From assembly GCA_041576815.1 (NCBI GenBank), contig JBFGKE010000027.1, positions 1-47,789 on the forward strand: DNA of 47,789 nt. Direction: 5' to 3'. Shown here piece after piece: positions 15,219-24,199 of the stretch. Made by a program: the position numbers and the translations under genes. Within the stretch, counting starts at the first letter, position 1, and each line of letters starts with the position of its first letter. The stretch is from SG8-38 sp041576815 (GTDB lineage Bacteria; Myxococcota_A; Polyangia; Polyangiales; Houyiibacteriaceae). The notes below the pieces were generated by a model. That model was not told the origin of the DNA. It saw only the letters and a list, made by a program, of their open reading frames with translations, and did no database searches.

Positions 15219-17239
15219 GGCATCGAGCAGCGCGTTTCGATGTCGCGCGCGATCGCGGTGAGCCACGGGTCGTCTCGTGTCTCCGGCTGACGCTGGAGTC
15301 GCTCGAGCTGGACGATTGCGGACGACCGTTCCGTGGGCCCGCCACCCCGGAGCGAGAGCTCGAGCCCGAGGAGCGCCGTGCCGCGGGTCTGGCCGGTGAC
15401 GCGTGCGCGTGCGAGGGCGACCCGGGCCGCCTCGACGTCGCAAGCCGCAAGCGCCGCCATCGCGCGGTAGAGCTCGATGGCGGTGAACCCTGGGAGGGCA
15501 TCGGCTGCGACAGACAAGCGCGCGTATGCTGCTCTTGCACGGGCCTGCTCTTCGGGTGTGCGGTGTTTGCGAAGGCCGGCACGATCACCGTCGCGCGCAA
15601 GCGGACGAAGCAGCACGAGGCCTTCGTGCCACGCGTGGATGGTCTGTGTGTTTTCCCGGGCTCCGAGCCGGCCGACCTCGCGTGCCACCGCGGCCTCATC
15701 GAGACGGGGGTCGAGCAACCGTCCAGCGCGATAGCCGGCCCCCACGATTTCGAACGGCACGGTGGCGCCGAGCACGTCACGGCGTGCAAACGTCGAGTGG
15801 CCGTCCTCGACGAAGACGAGGGCCCACTCATCACTCGAAGCGAGAGCTTTCGTTGCGGGGATGTGGTCCGCTCGCGTGTGATCGATGACCACGGTGTTGA
15901 CGTCGTACTCGCCGAGCAGGGCTGCGAAACGCTCTGCGTCCGTGAAGCTCTCGGCAACGCGCTGGATCATTTCCGGGCCGTAAAATGGGACGCGCCCATC
16001 GACGAGCAGCCCCGCGCTCGGCGCAGCGAACATCAAGAACCAACCGTCCTCGATCGTTGCGAGAACTCTCGGACTTTCGATACCTTGCTCGATGGCCTCC
16101 GCGGACGCCCAGGGGTACGCGCGCTTCGACTCCCCGAGACCGAACCCGAACGCGGGCACCAGCTGTGGCATCCACAGAGCGCATGTGAGCGCGGAGAGCC
16201 CTACCAACGCCGCAACGCCCCTTCGCCTCTCGCTCACACCCGGGCTGAGCGCGAGCCCTGCGCCGATGAAAGGGGCGCAGAAGAGGAGCTGGTGTGCGAC
16301 GAAGCGCATCGAGCGAAACGCCATCGCGCTCAAGAGGACGCAAAAGACCCCATACGCCAAGCCATAGCGCGAGCTCCGCACGACCGGGCGCAAGGTCACG
16401 AGAGTCGCGAGCGCCGTCACCACGGGCCCGACGAGCAGTCTGAGTGGATCCTTCGGCGACCAGGCCCCCCACTCGACGACCAGCTCGCGATATCTCGGAT
16501 CGAAGACGTGCGAGACCGCGTCGGTCGCGATCGAAAAGCCAAAGGGCGTGCAGCCGGTTGCCGCGAGCTGGACGACGAAAAGGCCGACCATCCATCGGAG
16601 CGCGCGGGTGCGGACCGCGAACACGACGAAGACGAACGAAATTGCGAGGCCGAAGAGGTGTGAGCCGTGCGCGTTCACCCAGACCACGTGCAGCAGCCCG
16701 AGCAACGCGAGCGTCCACGCCCTCTTGTTCCGAGAAGCGCCGTCCGAGTAGAGCGTCGCGATCCCCAGCAGCAGGGCGGCGGGAAAAACCAAACCGACGA
16801 TCTGGGGGCGTGCGGTGAACCGAAAGCGCGCAATCGGAAGCGCCAGCAGAAGCGCCGCGAGTGTGATGGGGGCGGCCAAGATCGCGCTTTGGCTCAGCCG
16901 ATCGGCGAGCACGACGAGCAGGTAGCCGAGGAGGCCGAGCGCGAAGCTCTTGATCAAGACCAGCGCCGAGGGGCCGAGGCCGTCGTATACGACCCAGGTC
17001 ACGAGGTCGTAGAGCCACTCGTAGTTCGTCCACGGCTGGGGCGTCGGCTTCCAAAACGAGAATCCGTCGAATTGGGGAACTCGGCCTAGCTCGAGAATTT
17101 GGCGCCCCTGCGCGAGATGACCGTAGGCGTCGGCGGTGAAGAGCGGAAAGAGCCCGGCGAGAAAGAACGTCAGAGCCGCCGCCCATGCGCTCCATGACCC
17201 CGTGCCCTTTGCCACCCGCGAAGTGTCCGTCGGAGTCAC
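15215..17239 (-). CDS. Polytopic membrane protein, GT-C-like, with soluble C-terminal region
   Basis: About 674 residues. Roughly ten hydrophobic helices fill residues 10-390. An early extracytoplasmic loop contains TADAYGHLAQGRQILELGR, the kind of acidic first loop found in GT-C glycosyltransferases and related membrane proteins. The C-terminal part (about 400-674) is soluble, alpha/beta first (DGRVPFYGPEM, NTVVIDHTRAD) and helical at the end. I cannot assign a substrate. The start is uncertain: GTG 17239 lies just downstream of the preceding gene's stop, and GTG 17215 is an alternative. The open frame extends to 17743, but that part overlaps the YfcH-like gene and has no coding character. 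Confidence 0.65.
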   Translation of the reverse strand: MTPTDTSRVAKGTGSWSAWAAALTFFLAGLFPLFTADAYGHLAQGRQILELGRVPQFDGFSFWKPTPQPWTNYEWLYDLVTWVVYDGLGPSALVLIKSFALGLLGYLLVVLADRLSQSAILAAPITLAALLLALPIARFRFTARPQIVGLVFPAALLLGIATLYSDGASRNKRAWTLALLGLLHVVWVNAHGSHLFGLAISFVFVVFAVRTRALRWMVGLFVVQLAATGCTPFGFSIATDAVSHVFDPRYRELVVEWGAWSPKDPLRLLVGPVVTALATLVTLRPVVRSSRYGLAYGVFCVLLSAMAFRSMRFVAHQLLFCAPFIGAGLALSPGVSERRRGVAALVGLSALTCALWMPQLVPAFGFGLGESKRAYPWASAEAIEQGIESPRVLATIEDGWFLMFAAPSAGLLVDGRVPFYGPEMIQRVAESFTDAERFAALLGEYDVNTVVIDHTRADHIPATKALASSDEWALVFVEDGHSTFARRDVLGATVPFEIVGAGYRAGRLLDPRLDEAAVAREVGRLGARENTQTIHAWHEGLVLLRPLARDGDRAGLRKHRTPEEQARARAAYARLSVAADALPGFTAIELYRAMAALAACDVEAARVALARARVTGQTRGTALLGLELSLRGGGPTERSSAIVQLERLQRQPETRDDPWLTAIARDIETRCSMP

Positions 17240-17262
17240 GCAGGCGGTCAAACAAGGCGCAG

Positions 17263-18168
17263 CTAGAGAACCGAACGAAGCGCGGGCTCCAAGCTCGCGT
17301 GCTCCCACACGAAGCCGTGCTCGTGGAGCACCGCGGGGACCACCCGTGCACCGCCGATAAGCATTTCGTTCGCCATTTGGGAGCCGAGGCCCAAGCGAAG
17401 CGCGAACTTCGGGACCGGTAACACCGTGGGCCGCTTGAGAACGCGACCGAGTGCATCGGTGAAGTCCGCGTTGGTGACGGGCGTTGGAGAGACGAGGTTC
17501 ACCGGGCCGCTCAAGTCGTCGCGCTCGAGCGCGAAGATGAGGGCCGAGACCAGGTCGTCGAGCGTGATCCAACTCATGAACTGGCTGCCATCGCCGATAC
17601 GGCCACCGACGCCTAGCAGAAAGGGAGTCTTCATTTTGGCGAGCGCTCCCCCGTCTGCCGAGAGCACGACGCCAATCCGCGCGTTGACGACACGAATGCC
17701 TGCAGCCCGGGCGACTTCGGTGGCAGCTTCCCACTCGCCGCAAACCGACGCGAGAAAGCCCTCGCCCTGCGAAGACCGCTCGTCCAGCGTCTCGGACCCC
17801 CGCGTTCCGTAATACCCAGTTGCCGACGCAGAGACCATGACGCGCGGTTTCGGCGACAGCCCCGCTAGCGCTCCGGCGAGAAGCTCGGTCCCGCGAACGC
17901 GGCTATTGCGAATACTGGCCTTCTTGGCATCCGTCCAACGCCCGGAGGCGACGTTGTCGCCCGCGAGGTGAACCGCGCCTGTGACACCTCGAAGACCTTC
18001 CACGTCGATCGTCCCGGCCGACGGGTCCCAGCGCACTTCGTCCTCCGCTCGCGGTGCGCGACGCACCAAACGGATGACCTCGGCCCCCCGATTACGAAGC
18101 GAGGGGACGAGCGCGCCCCCCACCAGCCCTGACGCGCCGCTCACGACGACCTTTTCTGCATCCGACAT
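17263..18168 (-). CDS. TIGR01777 family NAD(P)-binding epimerase/oxidoreductase (YfcH-like)
   Basis: A 301-residue short-chain-dehydrogenase-like protein. The N-terminal Rossmann motif is SGASGLVGGAL, followed by HLAGDNVASGRW, the ATGYYG segment, and a C-terminal DUF1731-like end (GGARVVPAVLHEHGFVW). This is the order and length of the TIGR01777/YfcH family, nucleotide-sugar-epimerase homologues of unknown physiological substrate. ATG 18168 (MSDAEKVVVSGASG) is preferred over an upstream in-frame ATG, since it places the Rossmann strand at the usual position. It is probably the first gene of a pair with the membrane protein downstream. Confidence 0.9.
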   Translation of the reverse strand: MSDAEKVVVSGASGLVGGALVPSLRNRGAEVIRLVRRAPRAEDEVRWDPSAGTIDVEGLRGVTGAVHLAGDNVASGRWTDAKKASIRNSRVRGTELLAGALAGLSPKPRVMVSASATGYYGTRGSETLDERSSQGEGFLASVCGEWEAATEVARAAGIRVVNARIGVVLSADGGALAKMKTPFLLGVGGRIGDGSQFMSWITLDDLVSALIFALERDDLSGPVNLVSPTPVTNADFTDALGRVLKRPTVLPVPKFALRLGLGSQMANEMLIGGARVVPAVLHEHGFVWEHASLEPALRSVL

Positions 18169-18255
18169 AGGCCGCAAGCCTGGCGCAGGGCGGCCCTGGC
18201 GCAAGTCGGTTTTCCACGTGGCCGCGAGGGCCGTCAGTCGCTATGGTCCAGCATC

Positions 18256-19659
18256 TTGCAAGCTCTGTTCATCGCCCCCGAAGCATTCACGTCCACTCCG
18301 CACGCCCGCGACGTCGCGACTCTCGCGAAGATGCTGCGTCGTGCCGACCACACCGTCGATCTCGTATCGCCGCTCTACGGTCACATCGACACCGCCAAGC
18401 TGGCGCTCGCGCGACGCCTCACCAAGCTCGAGGTCGAGCTTGGCGGCCGCACGTGGTCGTGTGAGCTCTACACCGGACGGAACCCCGACGGGGTCGGAAT
18501 GATCTTCATCGGCAACGAAGAAGTCCTGCTGTCCGCCCACTCGTTGACGGGCGAAGGCGGGCAGCTGCACGCTTCGCGCGTCGGGGTGTTCGCAAAAGCC
18601 GTGGCGGAGCTCGTGAGCCAGGACCCGGCGGACTACGACGTCGTGCACGGTCACGGCTGGGCGGCGGGCGCTGCCATCGCGCAGCTTCGAGCGCGGCTGC
18701 CAAAGATGCCGAGCGTCTTGACGGTCTACGATGCTTCGAGCCAGGGGCGTTTCGATGCCGGCGAGGCGGCCTGGCTCGGCTTGGGGGACGAGGCCCGCGA
18801 GGGCGACGAGCTCAACGTGTTGAAGGCGGGCCTGCTGAACGCCGATCGCGTCACGACACCCTCTCCCAACTACGCCCACCGGCTCCAGCGCCCCGATGCA
18901 GACGTCCCGCTCGGCGAGGTTTTTCGAGAGCTCGGCACGAGGCTCTCGGGGGTCCGGCACGGGATCGACCCCTCGCACTGGAACCCGGCAAGCGACGGTC
19001 ATCTTCATGCGCGTTTCGACCCGTTCGACCTTGAGGGCAAGACGAAGTGCAAAGCCGAGCTGCAGCGCGAGCTCACCCTTCCAGTTCGGAGCGATGCCCC
19101 TCTGATCGGCGCGATCGGCTCGGTCGACGATGAAGGGATGGGGCTTCTCGCAAAGGTAGGGCCCGACTTGTTGCGCAACGACGTACAACTGATCGTACAG
19201 CTCGATGGCGGTGGCGAGCTCATCGCGATCTACGAAGAGCTTTGGGATCAGTGGCCCGACCGCATTCAAATCAGGACTGGGCACGAGGAGGCGTTTCGAC
19301 ATCAGCTCGTCGCCGCCAGCGACATTCTCGTCGTCCCCGGAGACGATGCGCCCTCCGACAACGCGCAAATGCGTGCGCAGCGCTACGGCGCGCTTCCAGT
19401 GGTGCACCGCGAGGGCGGTCTGGCCGACGAAGTCGTCGATTGCGAAGCCTCGCTCAAGACCGGCTCGGGCTTTCTCTACGACGAGCCGACCGATAAATCG
19501 CTGCTCGCCGCCCTCCAGAAGGCCACGGCTGCGTATGCCAACACGAAGGCGTTTCGCGATCTTCAAAGCCGCGTGATGCGAATCGACCACTCTTTCGAGC
19601 GTACCGTCCGTTTGTACGAGCGAACCTACCGCGACGCGGCCGCTTCGCGCGCGGGCTAG
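18256..19659 (+). CDS. Glycogen/starch synthase-like glycosyltransferase (GT5), divergent N-terminus
   Basis: A 467-residue protein with the two Rossmann-like domains of GT5 glycogen synthases. The GlgA-like features are DYDVVHGHGWAAGA (HxHxW), SGVRHGIDPSHWNP, a DNAQMRAQRYGALPVV segment and EGGLADEV. However, the N-terminal KTGGL loop, which binds ADP-glucose in classical GlgA, is absent: after IAPEAF the sequence reads TSTPHARDV. The protein may therefore use another donor, or its activity may be altered. The start is TTG at 18256 with no clear Shine-Dalgarno sequence. No other glycogen gene lies nearby. Its TAG interlocks with the tsaB stop through CTAG. Confidence 0.78.
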   Translation: MQALFIAPEAFTSTPHARDVATLAKMLRRADHTVDLVSPLYGHIDTAKLALARRLTKLEVELGGRTWSCELYTGRNPDGVGMIFIGNEEVLLSAHSLTGEGGQLHASRVGVFAKAVAELVSQDPADYDVVHGHGWAAGAAIAQLRARLPKMPSVLTVYDASSQGRFDAGEAAWLGLGDEAREGDELNVLKAGLLNADRVTTPSPNYAHRLQRPDADVPLGEVFRELGTRLSGVRHGIDPSHWNPASDGHLHARFDPFDLEGKTKCKAELQRELTLPVRSDAPLIGAIGSVDDEGMGLLAKVGPDLLRNDVQLIVQLDGGGELIAIYEELWDQWPDRIQIRTGHEEAFRHQLVAASDILVVPGDDAPSDNAQMRAQRYGALPVVHREGGLADEVVDCEASLKTGSGFLYDEPTDKSLLAALQKATAAYANTKAFRDLQSRVMRIDHSFERTVRLYERTYRDAAASRAG

Positions 19660-20378
19660 CGTTCGCGACGGGAATCAAGCGCACGCTCCGGGAGCTCTGC
19701 GTCGCTGGGACGAAGGTACTGCGGCTCCAAAGAGTCGAGGTCGGAGGGCCCGTGCCGGCAAATTACATCCTGCACCTCGGCGACGAGCGCTGCCGGCGCC
19801 GCCGCTTCGACACGCGACTCCGCCCCGTCGATCTCGATCCCGAGCACCGACCGGAGAACGTCGGCATGGGCGCGCGCGCCTTCTCCGCCCGCAACGACGG
19901 CACGCGTCCCCAACGCCTCGCCGATGCGATCGAGCACGACTGCAGGCGGGCCAAACGACGGCGCGACGATCTCGTGAAGCGCTCCGTCCTCGAGCGTGTA
20001 GGCGGCGCCAAATACTTCGCCACGATATGCCTCGAGCAGAGCGACGCGAGCGTGGGTCGAAGGACCGGCGATCGACCGAGCAAGCACCCGAAGCGATCCG
20101 ACGCCGACGATCGGCAGCGTCAGGCCGAAAGCGAGACCTTTTGCAGTGCTCAACCCAACACGCAGACTCGTGAACTTCCCGGGCCCGATGTCGACGCCGA
20201 TCAGCGAGAGCTGCTCCCGGCGGACGTCCGCTTCGACGAGCGCTCGATCGATGTGCCCGAACAAATTCTCGCCGTGCCGTCCGGCCGCACGCCAAGTCGA
20301 AGACGACACGCGGCCGTCCTCGCGGGCGACGGCGACCGTGCCGTATTCGGTTGCCGTGTCGATGCACAAGATCGCCAT
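19656..20378 (-). CDS. tsaB: tRNA threonylcarbamoyladenosine biosynthesis protein TsaB
   Basis: A 240-residue ASKHA-fold protein. The N-terminus ILCIDTATEYGTVAV and the SLIGVDIGPGKFTSLRVGL segment are characteristic of TsaB (YeaZ), the scaffold that pairs with TsaD in adding threonylcarbamoyl to A37 of ANN-decoding tRNAs. Family members usually read GPGSFTGLR at this point; here it is GPGKFTSLR, a mild variant. Length is normal. tsaD, tsaC and tsaE are not in the window. It is divergent from lepB, with 84 bp between the starts. Confidence 0.9.
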   Translation of the reverse strand: MAILCIDTATEYGTVAVAREDGRVSSSTWRAAGRHGENLFGHIDRALVEADVRREQLSLIGVDIGPGKFTSLRVGLSTAKGLAFGLTLPIVGVGSLRVLARSIAGPSTHARVALLEAYRGEVFGAAYTLEDGALHEIVAPSFGPPAVVLDRIGEALGTRAVVAGGEGARAHADVLRSVLGIEIDGAESRVEAAAPAALVAEVQDVICRHGPSDLDSLEPQYLRPSDAELPERALDSRRER

Positions 20379-20385
20379 GGGTCGC

Positions 20386-20414
20386 TTGACGCATGCCTAC
20401 CCGCAGACTAGCGT
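20386..20414 (+). promoter_or_regulatory. Promoter of lepB
   Basis: TTGACG (20386-20391), a 17-bp spacer and TAGCGT (20409-20414). The same -10 hexamer at the same spacing occurs in front of nuoE. The ATG is 48 bp after the -10 box. Confidence 0.6.
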
Positions 20415-20462
20415 CCGCGCCAGCGAACCGCCCGGCCGGAACGTCCCGGCAGACCGGCACGA

Positions 20463-21197
20463 ATGAGCAAGTCAAGAGAGAGAGCCGCTTCGAAGGGGGG
20501 GCGCAAGGCGAAGAGCAGTAGCGGCTGGAAGTCGAACCTGCTCACGATCGGAGGCGCGCTCCTGCTGGCGCTCTTCATTCGGATCACGCTCTTCGAAGCC
20601 TTTGCAATCGACGGCCCGTCCATGGAGCCAACCCTTCTCGACGGAGACCGTGTCGTCGTCGCGAAGTACCCGTTTGGTCTCTTTCTCCCATTCACCCACG
20701 AGGCGATCTGGACCTGGGGCGCGCCCGAGCCGGGCGACGTGATCATTCTGCACAGCCCGGCCGACAACGAAGACATCGTGAAACGTGTCATCGGCGTCGG
20801 CGGTGACCAAATCTTGATTCGGGACGGCAAGATCATTCGGAACGGCGAGTCGCTGCGCACCATCGAGTCGGGCCCGTGTGGTAACGACGAGCAGCGCGAC
20901 CTCGACCCCACTTGCAGGGTTTACCAGGAGGTCCTGAATGGCGAGACACACCGGATCAGCCACTCGAAGCACGACTTCCCGCTGGACCGACTGCCACTGA
21001 AAATCCCCGATGGTCACGTCTATGTGCTCGGCGACCACCGCGATAGCTCGAACGACAGCCGCAACCCCCTCATCGGCGCCGTCCCGAACGCGCGGATCAA
21101 GGGCAAGGCCCTCTTCATCTACATGTCGTGGAAAAACACGCGCGCACCGCTGCTCGAACGCATCCGCTGGTCCCGCATTGGGAGCAGCGTCGACTGA
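20463..21197 (+). CDS. lepB: Signal peptidase I
   Basis: A 244-residue membrane serine protease that removes signal peptides from exported proteins. One transmembrane helix lies at about 26-44. The catalytic Ser is in IDGPSMEPTL (about residue 54) and the catalytic Lys in DIVKRVIGVGGD (about residue 102). Box E reads VYVLGDHRDSSNDSR. The length and the single N-terminal anchor (after a basic KSRERAASKGGRKAK stretch) match the simpler type of bacterial LepB. The radical SAM gene starts 27 bp downstream on the same strand. Confidence 0.95.
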   Translation: MSKSRERAASKGGRKAKSSSGWKSNLLTIGGALLLALFIRITLFEAFAIDGPSMEPTLLDGDRVVVAKYPFGLFLPFTHEAIWTWGAPEPGDVIILHSPADNEDIVKRVIGVGGDQILIRDGKIIRNGESLRTIESGPCGNDEQRDLDPTCRVYQEVLNGETHRISHSKHDFPLDRLPLKIPDGHVYVLGDHRDSSNDSRNPLIGAVPNARIKGKALFIYMSWKNTRAPLLERIRWSRIGSSVD

Positions 21198-21224
21198 GCC
21201 TGCTTCGCCTCGTAGGCTAAGGCC

Positions 21225-22721
21225 GTGAGGAGCCCGAAAGACGAAGTCGTCGCGCGCATGAAAGACGAACGGGGCGCGATCGAAAAAGAGGCGCCCGAGC
21301 CGGTCGCGCTCGTCTACCCGAGCCCCTACCGAGTCGGGATGTCGTCGCTCGGCTACCAGACGCTCTATCGCACCATCAACCAGTCGGAGGGTCGCGCGGC
21401 GCATCGCGCGTTCCTTCCGGACGACGTGACCGCTTGGAAGTGGGCCGGCATTCCGCTCGTCACCTACGAGAAGCTTCGACCGGTGTCGGACTACCCGGTG
21501 ATCGCCTTGTCCGTCGCCTACGAGGCCGAGCTCGCCGGGGTGATCGAAGTCCTCGAGCTCGCGGGGATCCCTCCGCTTGCCGAGGAACGAAGCCCGCGTC
21601 ATCCGTTCGTTCTGGTAGGCGGACCGCTCACGTTCAGCAACCCGCTGCCGCTTGCACCCTTCGTCGACGCGATCGTGATGGGCGAGGCCGACCAATCGAT
21701 CCATCCGGTGTTGGACACGATCTTCGGTAGCTCGAAGCACCACGCGCTCGGCGCGCTCGCCGAGCACCCGCACGTCTTCGTGCCAAGCGTCCATGACGAT
21801 AGGCTTGCGCCGGTCGGCAAAGCGGACGATGCGAAGCTTCCGGCCTACTCGCAAATCATCACGCCGCACACGGAGCTTCGCAACATGTTCTTGATCGAGC
21901 CGGAGCGAGGTTGTCATCGGGGTTGCACCTATTGTGTGATGCGTCGGTCGACCAATGACGGCATGCGTATCGTCGACAAAGATCGCGTGCTGTCGCTCGT
22001 TCCGGAGCGCGCCCAGCGGGTGGGCTTGGTTGGGGCCGCTACCACGGACCATCCGCAAATCGCCGACATCGTCGACGCCCTTGCGGACTCGGGCCGTGAG
22101 GTGGGGCTCTCCTCGCTTCGCGCCGACCGCCTCGATGATGAACTCGTCGGCGCACTTCGCAGGGGCGGCCATCGAATTCTCACGACGGCCAGCGACGGAG
22201 CGAGCCAGCGGCTGCGCGATGCAATCCAGCGGCGTACGAGCGAAGCGCAGCTCCGAGAGGCAGCCGAGCTCGCGCGGCGTCACGAGATGAAGCGCCTGAA
22301 GCTCTACGTGATGGTCGGCTTGCCGAGCGAGACAGACGACGACATCGACGAGCTCGTCGACTTCACGACCGACCTCTCGACGCGGATCCCGATCTCGCTC
22401 GGGGTCGCGCCCTTCGTGGCAAAACGAAACACCCCCCTCGATGGCGCCGCGTTTGCAGGCATCCCCGTGGTCGAGTCGCGGCTTCGCCGGCTTCGCCGCG
22501 GCGTGCGTGGCCGTGTCGACGTGCGTGCCACGAGCGCACGCTGGGCGTGGGTCGAGTATGTTCTCGCCCAGGGCGGCCGCGCCGAAGGACGGGCAGTGCT
22601 CGACGCGGTGCACGCGGGGGGCCGATTCTCCGATTGGAAGCGCGCGTTCGGCGACCTGCCCGCGGACCGGCCCCGCAGGCTGCTGGTGCAGCCGGGCAAT
22701 CGCCTCGGGCGCGCGAGCTAG
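21225..22721 (+). CDS. Radical SAM protein with B12-binding-like N-terminus
   Basis: A 498-residue radical SAM enzyme. An N-terminal alpha/beta domain (about 25-170; VALVYPSPYRVGMSSLG and VLVGGPLTFSNPLPLAPF) resembles the cobalamin-binding domains of the TIGR03960/YgiQ-like group. The radical SAM core carries the 4Fe-4S motif CHRGCTYC (CX3CX2C, about residue 228). KLYVMVGLPSETDDDI is a typical later core motif. The N-terminal domain lacks an obvious DxHxxG, so cobalamin binding is doubtful. Substrate unknown. Start is GTG 21225. The TAG stop interlocks with that of nuoN through CTAG (22718-22721). Confidence 0.82.
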   Translation: MRSPKDEVVARMKDERGAIEKEAPEPVALVYPSPYRVGMSSLGYQTLYRTINQSEGRAAHRAFLPDDVTAWKWAGIPLVTYEKLRPVSDYPVIALSVAYEAELAGVIEVLELAGIPPLAEERSPRHPFVLVGGPLTFSNPLPLAPFVDAIVMGEADQSIHPVLDTIFGSSKHHALGALAEHPHVFVPSVHDDRLAPVGKADDAKLPAYSQIITPHTELRNMFLIEPERGCHRGCTYCVMRRSTNDGMRIVDKDRVLSLVPERAQRVGLVGAATTDHPQIADIVDALADSGREVGLSSLRADRLDDELVGALRRGGHRILTTASDGASQRLRDAIQRRTSEAQLREAAELARRHEMKRLKLYVMVGLPSETDDDIDELVDFTTDLSTRIPISLGVAPFVAKRNTPLDGAAFAGIPVVESRLRRLRRGVRGRVDVRATSARWAWVEYVLAQGGRAEGRAVLDAVHAGGRFSDWKRAFGDLPADRPRRLLVQPGNRLGRAS

Positions 22722-24199
22722 CCGACGAAGCTCGACGCCGCGGAAGAGGCCCAGTCGAGGAAGCGGCCTGGCGTGACGCCCATCTTCACGACGTAGTAGC
22801 CAGCGATGACGAGGGCAAAGCCGACATAGGCCGAGCGCATCGGCACCGCGATCGGCTGGTCCTCCTCGGGCTCGCGCATGAACAGATAGACGATGACCTT
22901 CAGGTAGTAGTAGGCCCCGACGGCACTTGCGAGAACGCCGAGCACGGCGAGCCAGATCATCGGGCCACCGGCCTGCACGGCGGCGCTGAACACGTAGTAC
23001 TTGCCGAAGAAGCCGGCAGTCGGCGGCATGCCGAGCAGCGACAGGACGCCGATCACGAACGGGAAAGCCGCAACGGGGTGGCGGTGCCCCGCGCCCGCGA
23101 GGTCATCGTAGCTGACCGCCTCTCGGTCTTTCGAGCCCATCAGGATCAGCGAGCCAAAGGCAAGCACGTTGGAGACCGTGTAGGCCGCGACGTAGTACAG
23201 CAGAGCGCTCACCGCATAGGAGCCGACCTGGTGTACCGCAGCAAGCCCGACCAGGATGTAGCCCGCGTGCGCGATGGAGGAATAGGCGAGCATGCGCTTG
23301 ACGCTGCTTTGCGCGATTGCGGCGAGATTGCCGTAGACCATGCTGGCGATGGACAGCAGCACGACGACCGGGGTCCACCCGGTGTAGAGGCCCATGCTCG
23401 CCGGGTCGCCAAAGGCGCCGACGAGAACGCGAACGAGCACCGCGACGGCCGCAGCCTTGACCGCGACCGACATGAAGGTCGTGACCGGTGTTGGCGCGCC
23501 TTCGTATGAATCGGGGACCCACATGTGAAATGGCACGGCCCCGACCTTGAAGGCGAGGCCGACGACGATCATGACGAGCGCGAGAATGGTGAGCGCAGGA
23601 TTCGCCGTGCCCCCGGCAATGCTGTCCCGGATGCCCGCGAGGTCGGTGTGGGCGGTCGCGCCGTAGAGCAGAGCGCTGCCGAACAGCAGAATCGCGGCGG
23701 CAAAGGAGCCGAGCAGGAAGTACTTGACCGCACCTTCCACGGCGCGCGCGCTCGTGCGTCGATAGGCGACCAACGCGTACGCGCCGAGTGACATCGTTTC
23801 GAGGCCGAGAAAGATGCTCAGCAAATCCACCGCGCGCGCGAGGACCATCGCGCCAAACGCCGTGAAGATCAAGAGCACGTAGAACTCGCCGCGCTCGAGC
23901 TCGTGCTCGCGAAGGTAGCCGCCTGCAAGCAGCGTCGATAGCCCTGCGCCGACACAAATGACGACGTCGAAGAACAAGCCGAGCCGATCGACGGCGAGGT
24001 ATTGCGTCACGAGCTCGGGCGCGGGCGGGACGTCGCCAGTCCAGAGCATGCTGCCCGCAACGGCCGCCGCGGCAAAGAGCGACACGGACGTGACCAACGC
24101 GAGCCCGCCGCGGTCCTTGGAGAACGCGTCGACGACCATGATCGCAAGCCCTGCGGCCACCAAGAGCAAGAGCGGAGAAATGCCGAAGAGCGCCGTCAC
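22718..24199 (-). CDS. nuoN: NADH-quinone oxidoreductase subunit N
   Basis: A 493-residue polytopic inner-membrane protein, one of the three antiporter-like proton-pumping subunits of complex I. About 14 helices are visible. The proton-antiporter family core is clear in FKVGAVPFHMWVPDSYEGAPTPVTTFMSVAVKAAA (split over two helices), with the conserved Lys in both halves. KRMLAYSSIAHAGYILVGL follows. It is the last gene of the operon; the ATG at 24199 overlaps the nuoM stop by 4 bp. Confidence 0.96.
   Translation of the reverse strand: MTALFGISPLLLLVAAGLAIMVVDAFSKDRGGLALVTSVSLFAAAAVAGSMLWTGDVPPAPELVTQYLAVDRLGLFFDVVICVGAGLSTLLAGGYLREHELERGEFYVLLIFTAFGAMVLARAVDLLSIFLGLETMSLGAYALVAYRRTSARAVEGAVKYFLLGSFAAAILLFGSALLYGATAHTDLAGIRDSIAGGTANPALTILALVMIVVGLAFKVGAVPFHMWVPDSYEGAPTPVTTFMSVAVKAAAVAVLVRVLVGAFGDPASMGLYTGWTPVVVLLSIASMVYGNLAAIAQSSVKRMLAYSSIAHAGYILVGLAAVHQVGSYAVSALLYYVAAYTVSNVLAFGSLILMGSKDREAVSYDDLAGAGHRHPVAAFPFVIGVLSLLGMPPTAGFFGKYYVFSAAVQAGGPMIWLAVLGVLASAVGAYYYLKVIVYLFMREPEEDQPIAVPMRSAYVGFALVIAGYYVVKMGVTPGRFLDWASSAASSFVG

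Noticed and set aside
14022..17743. Large minus-strand frames at 14022-15443 and 15831-17456, and the long upstream extension to 17743
   Set aside because: They lie opposite or out of frame with the metallophosphoesterase, the membrane protein and the YfcH-like gene; Arg-rich composition without motifs.
20472..22613. A 713-codon open frame on the minus strand
   Set aside because: It covers lepB and the radical SAM gene, both with clear motifs on the plus strand; the high GC third positions keep the complement open. Its translation matches no family.
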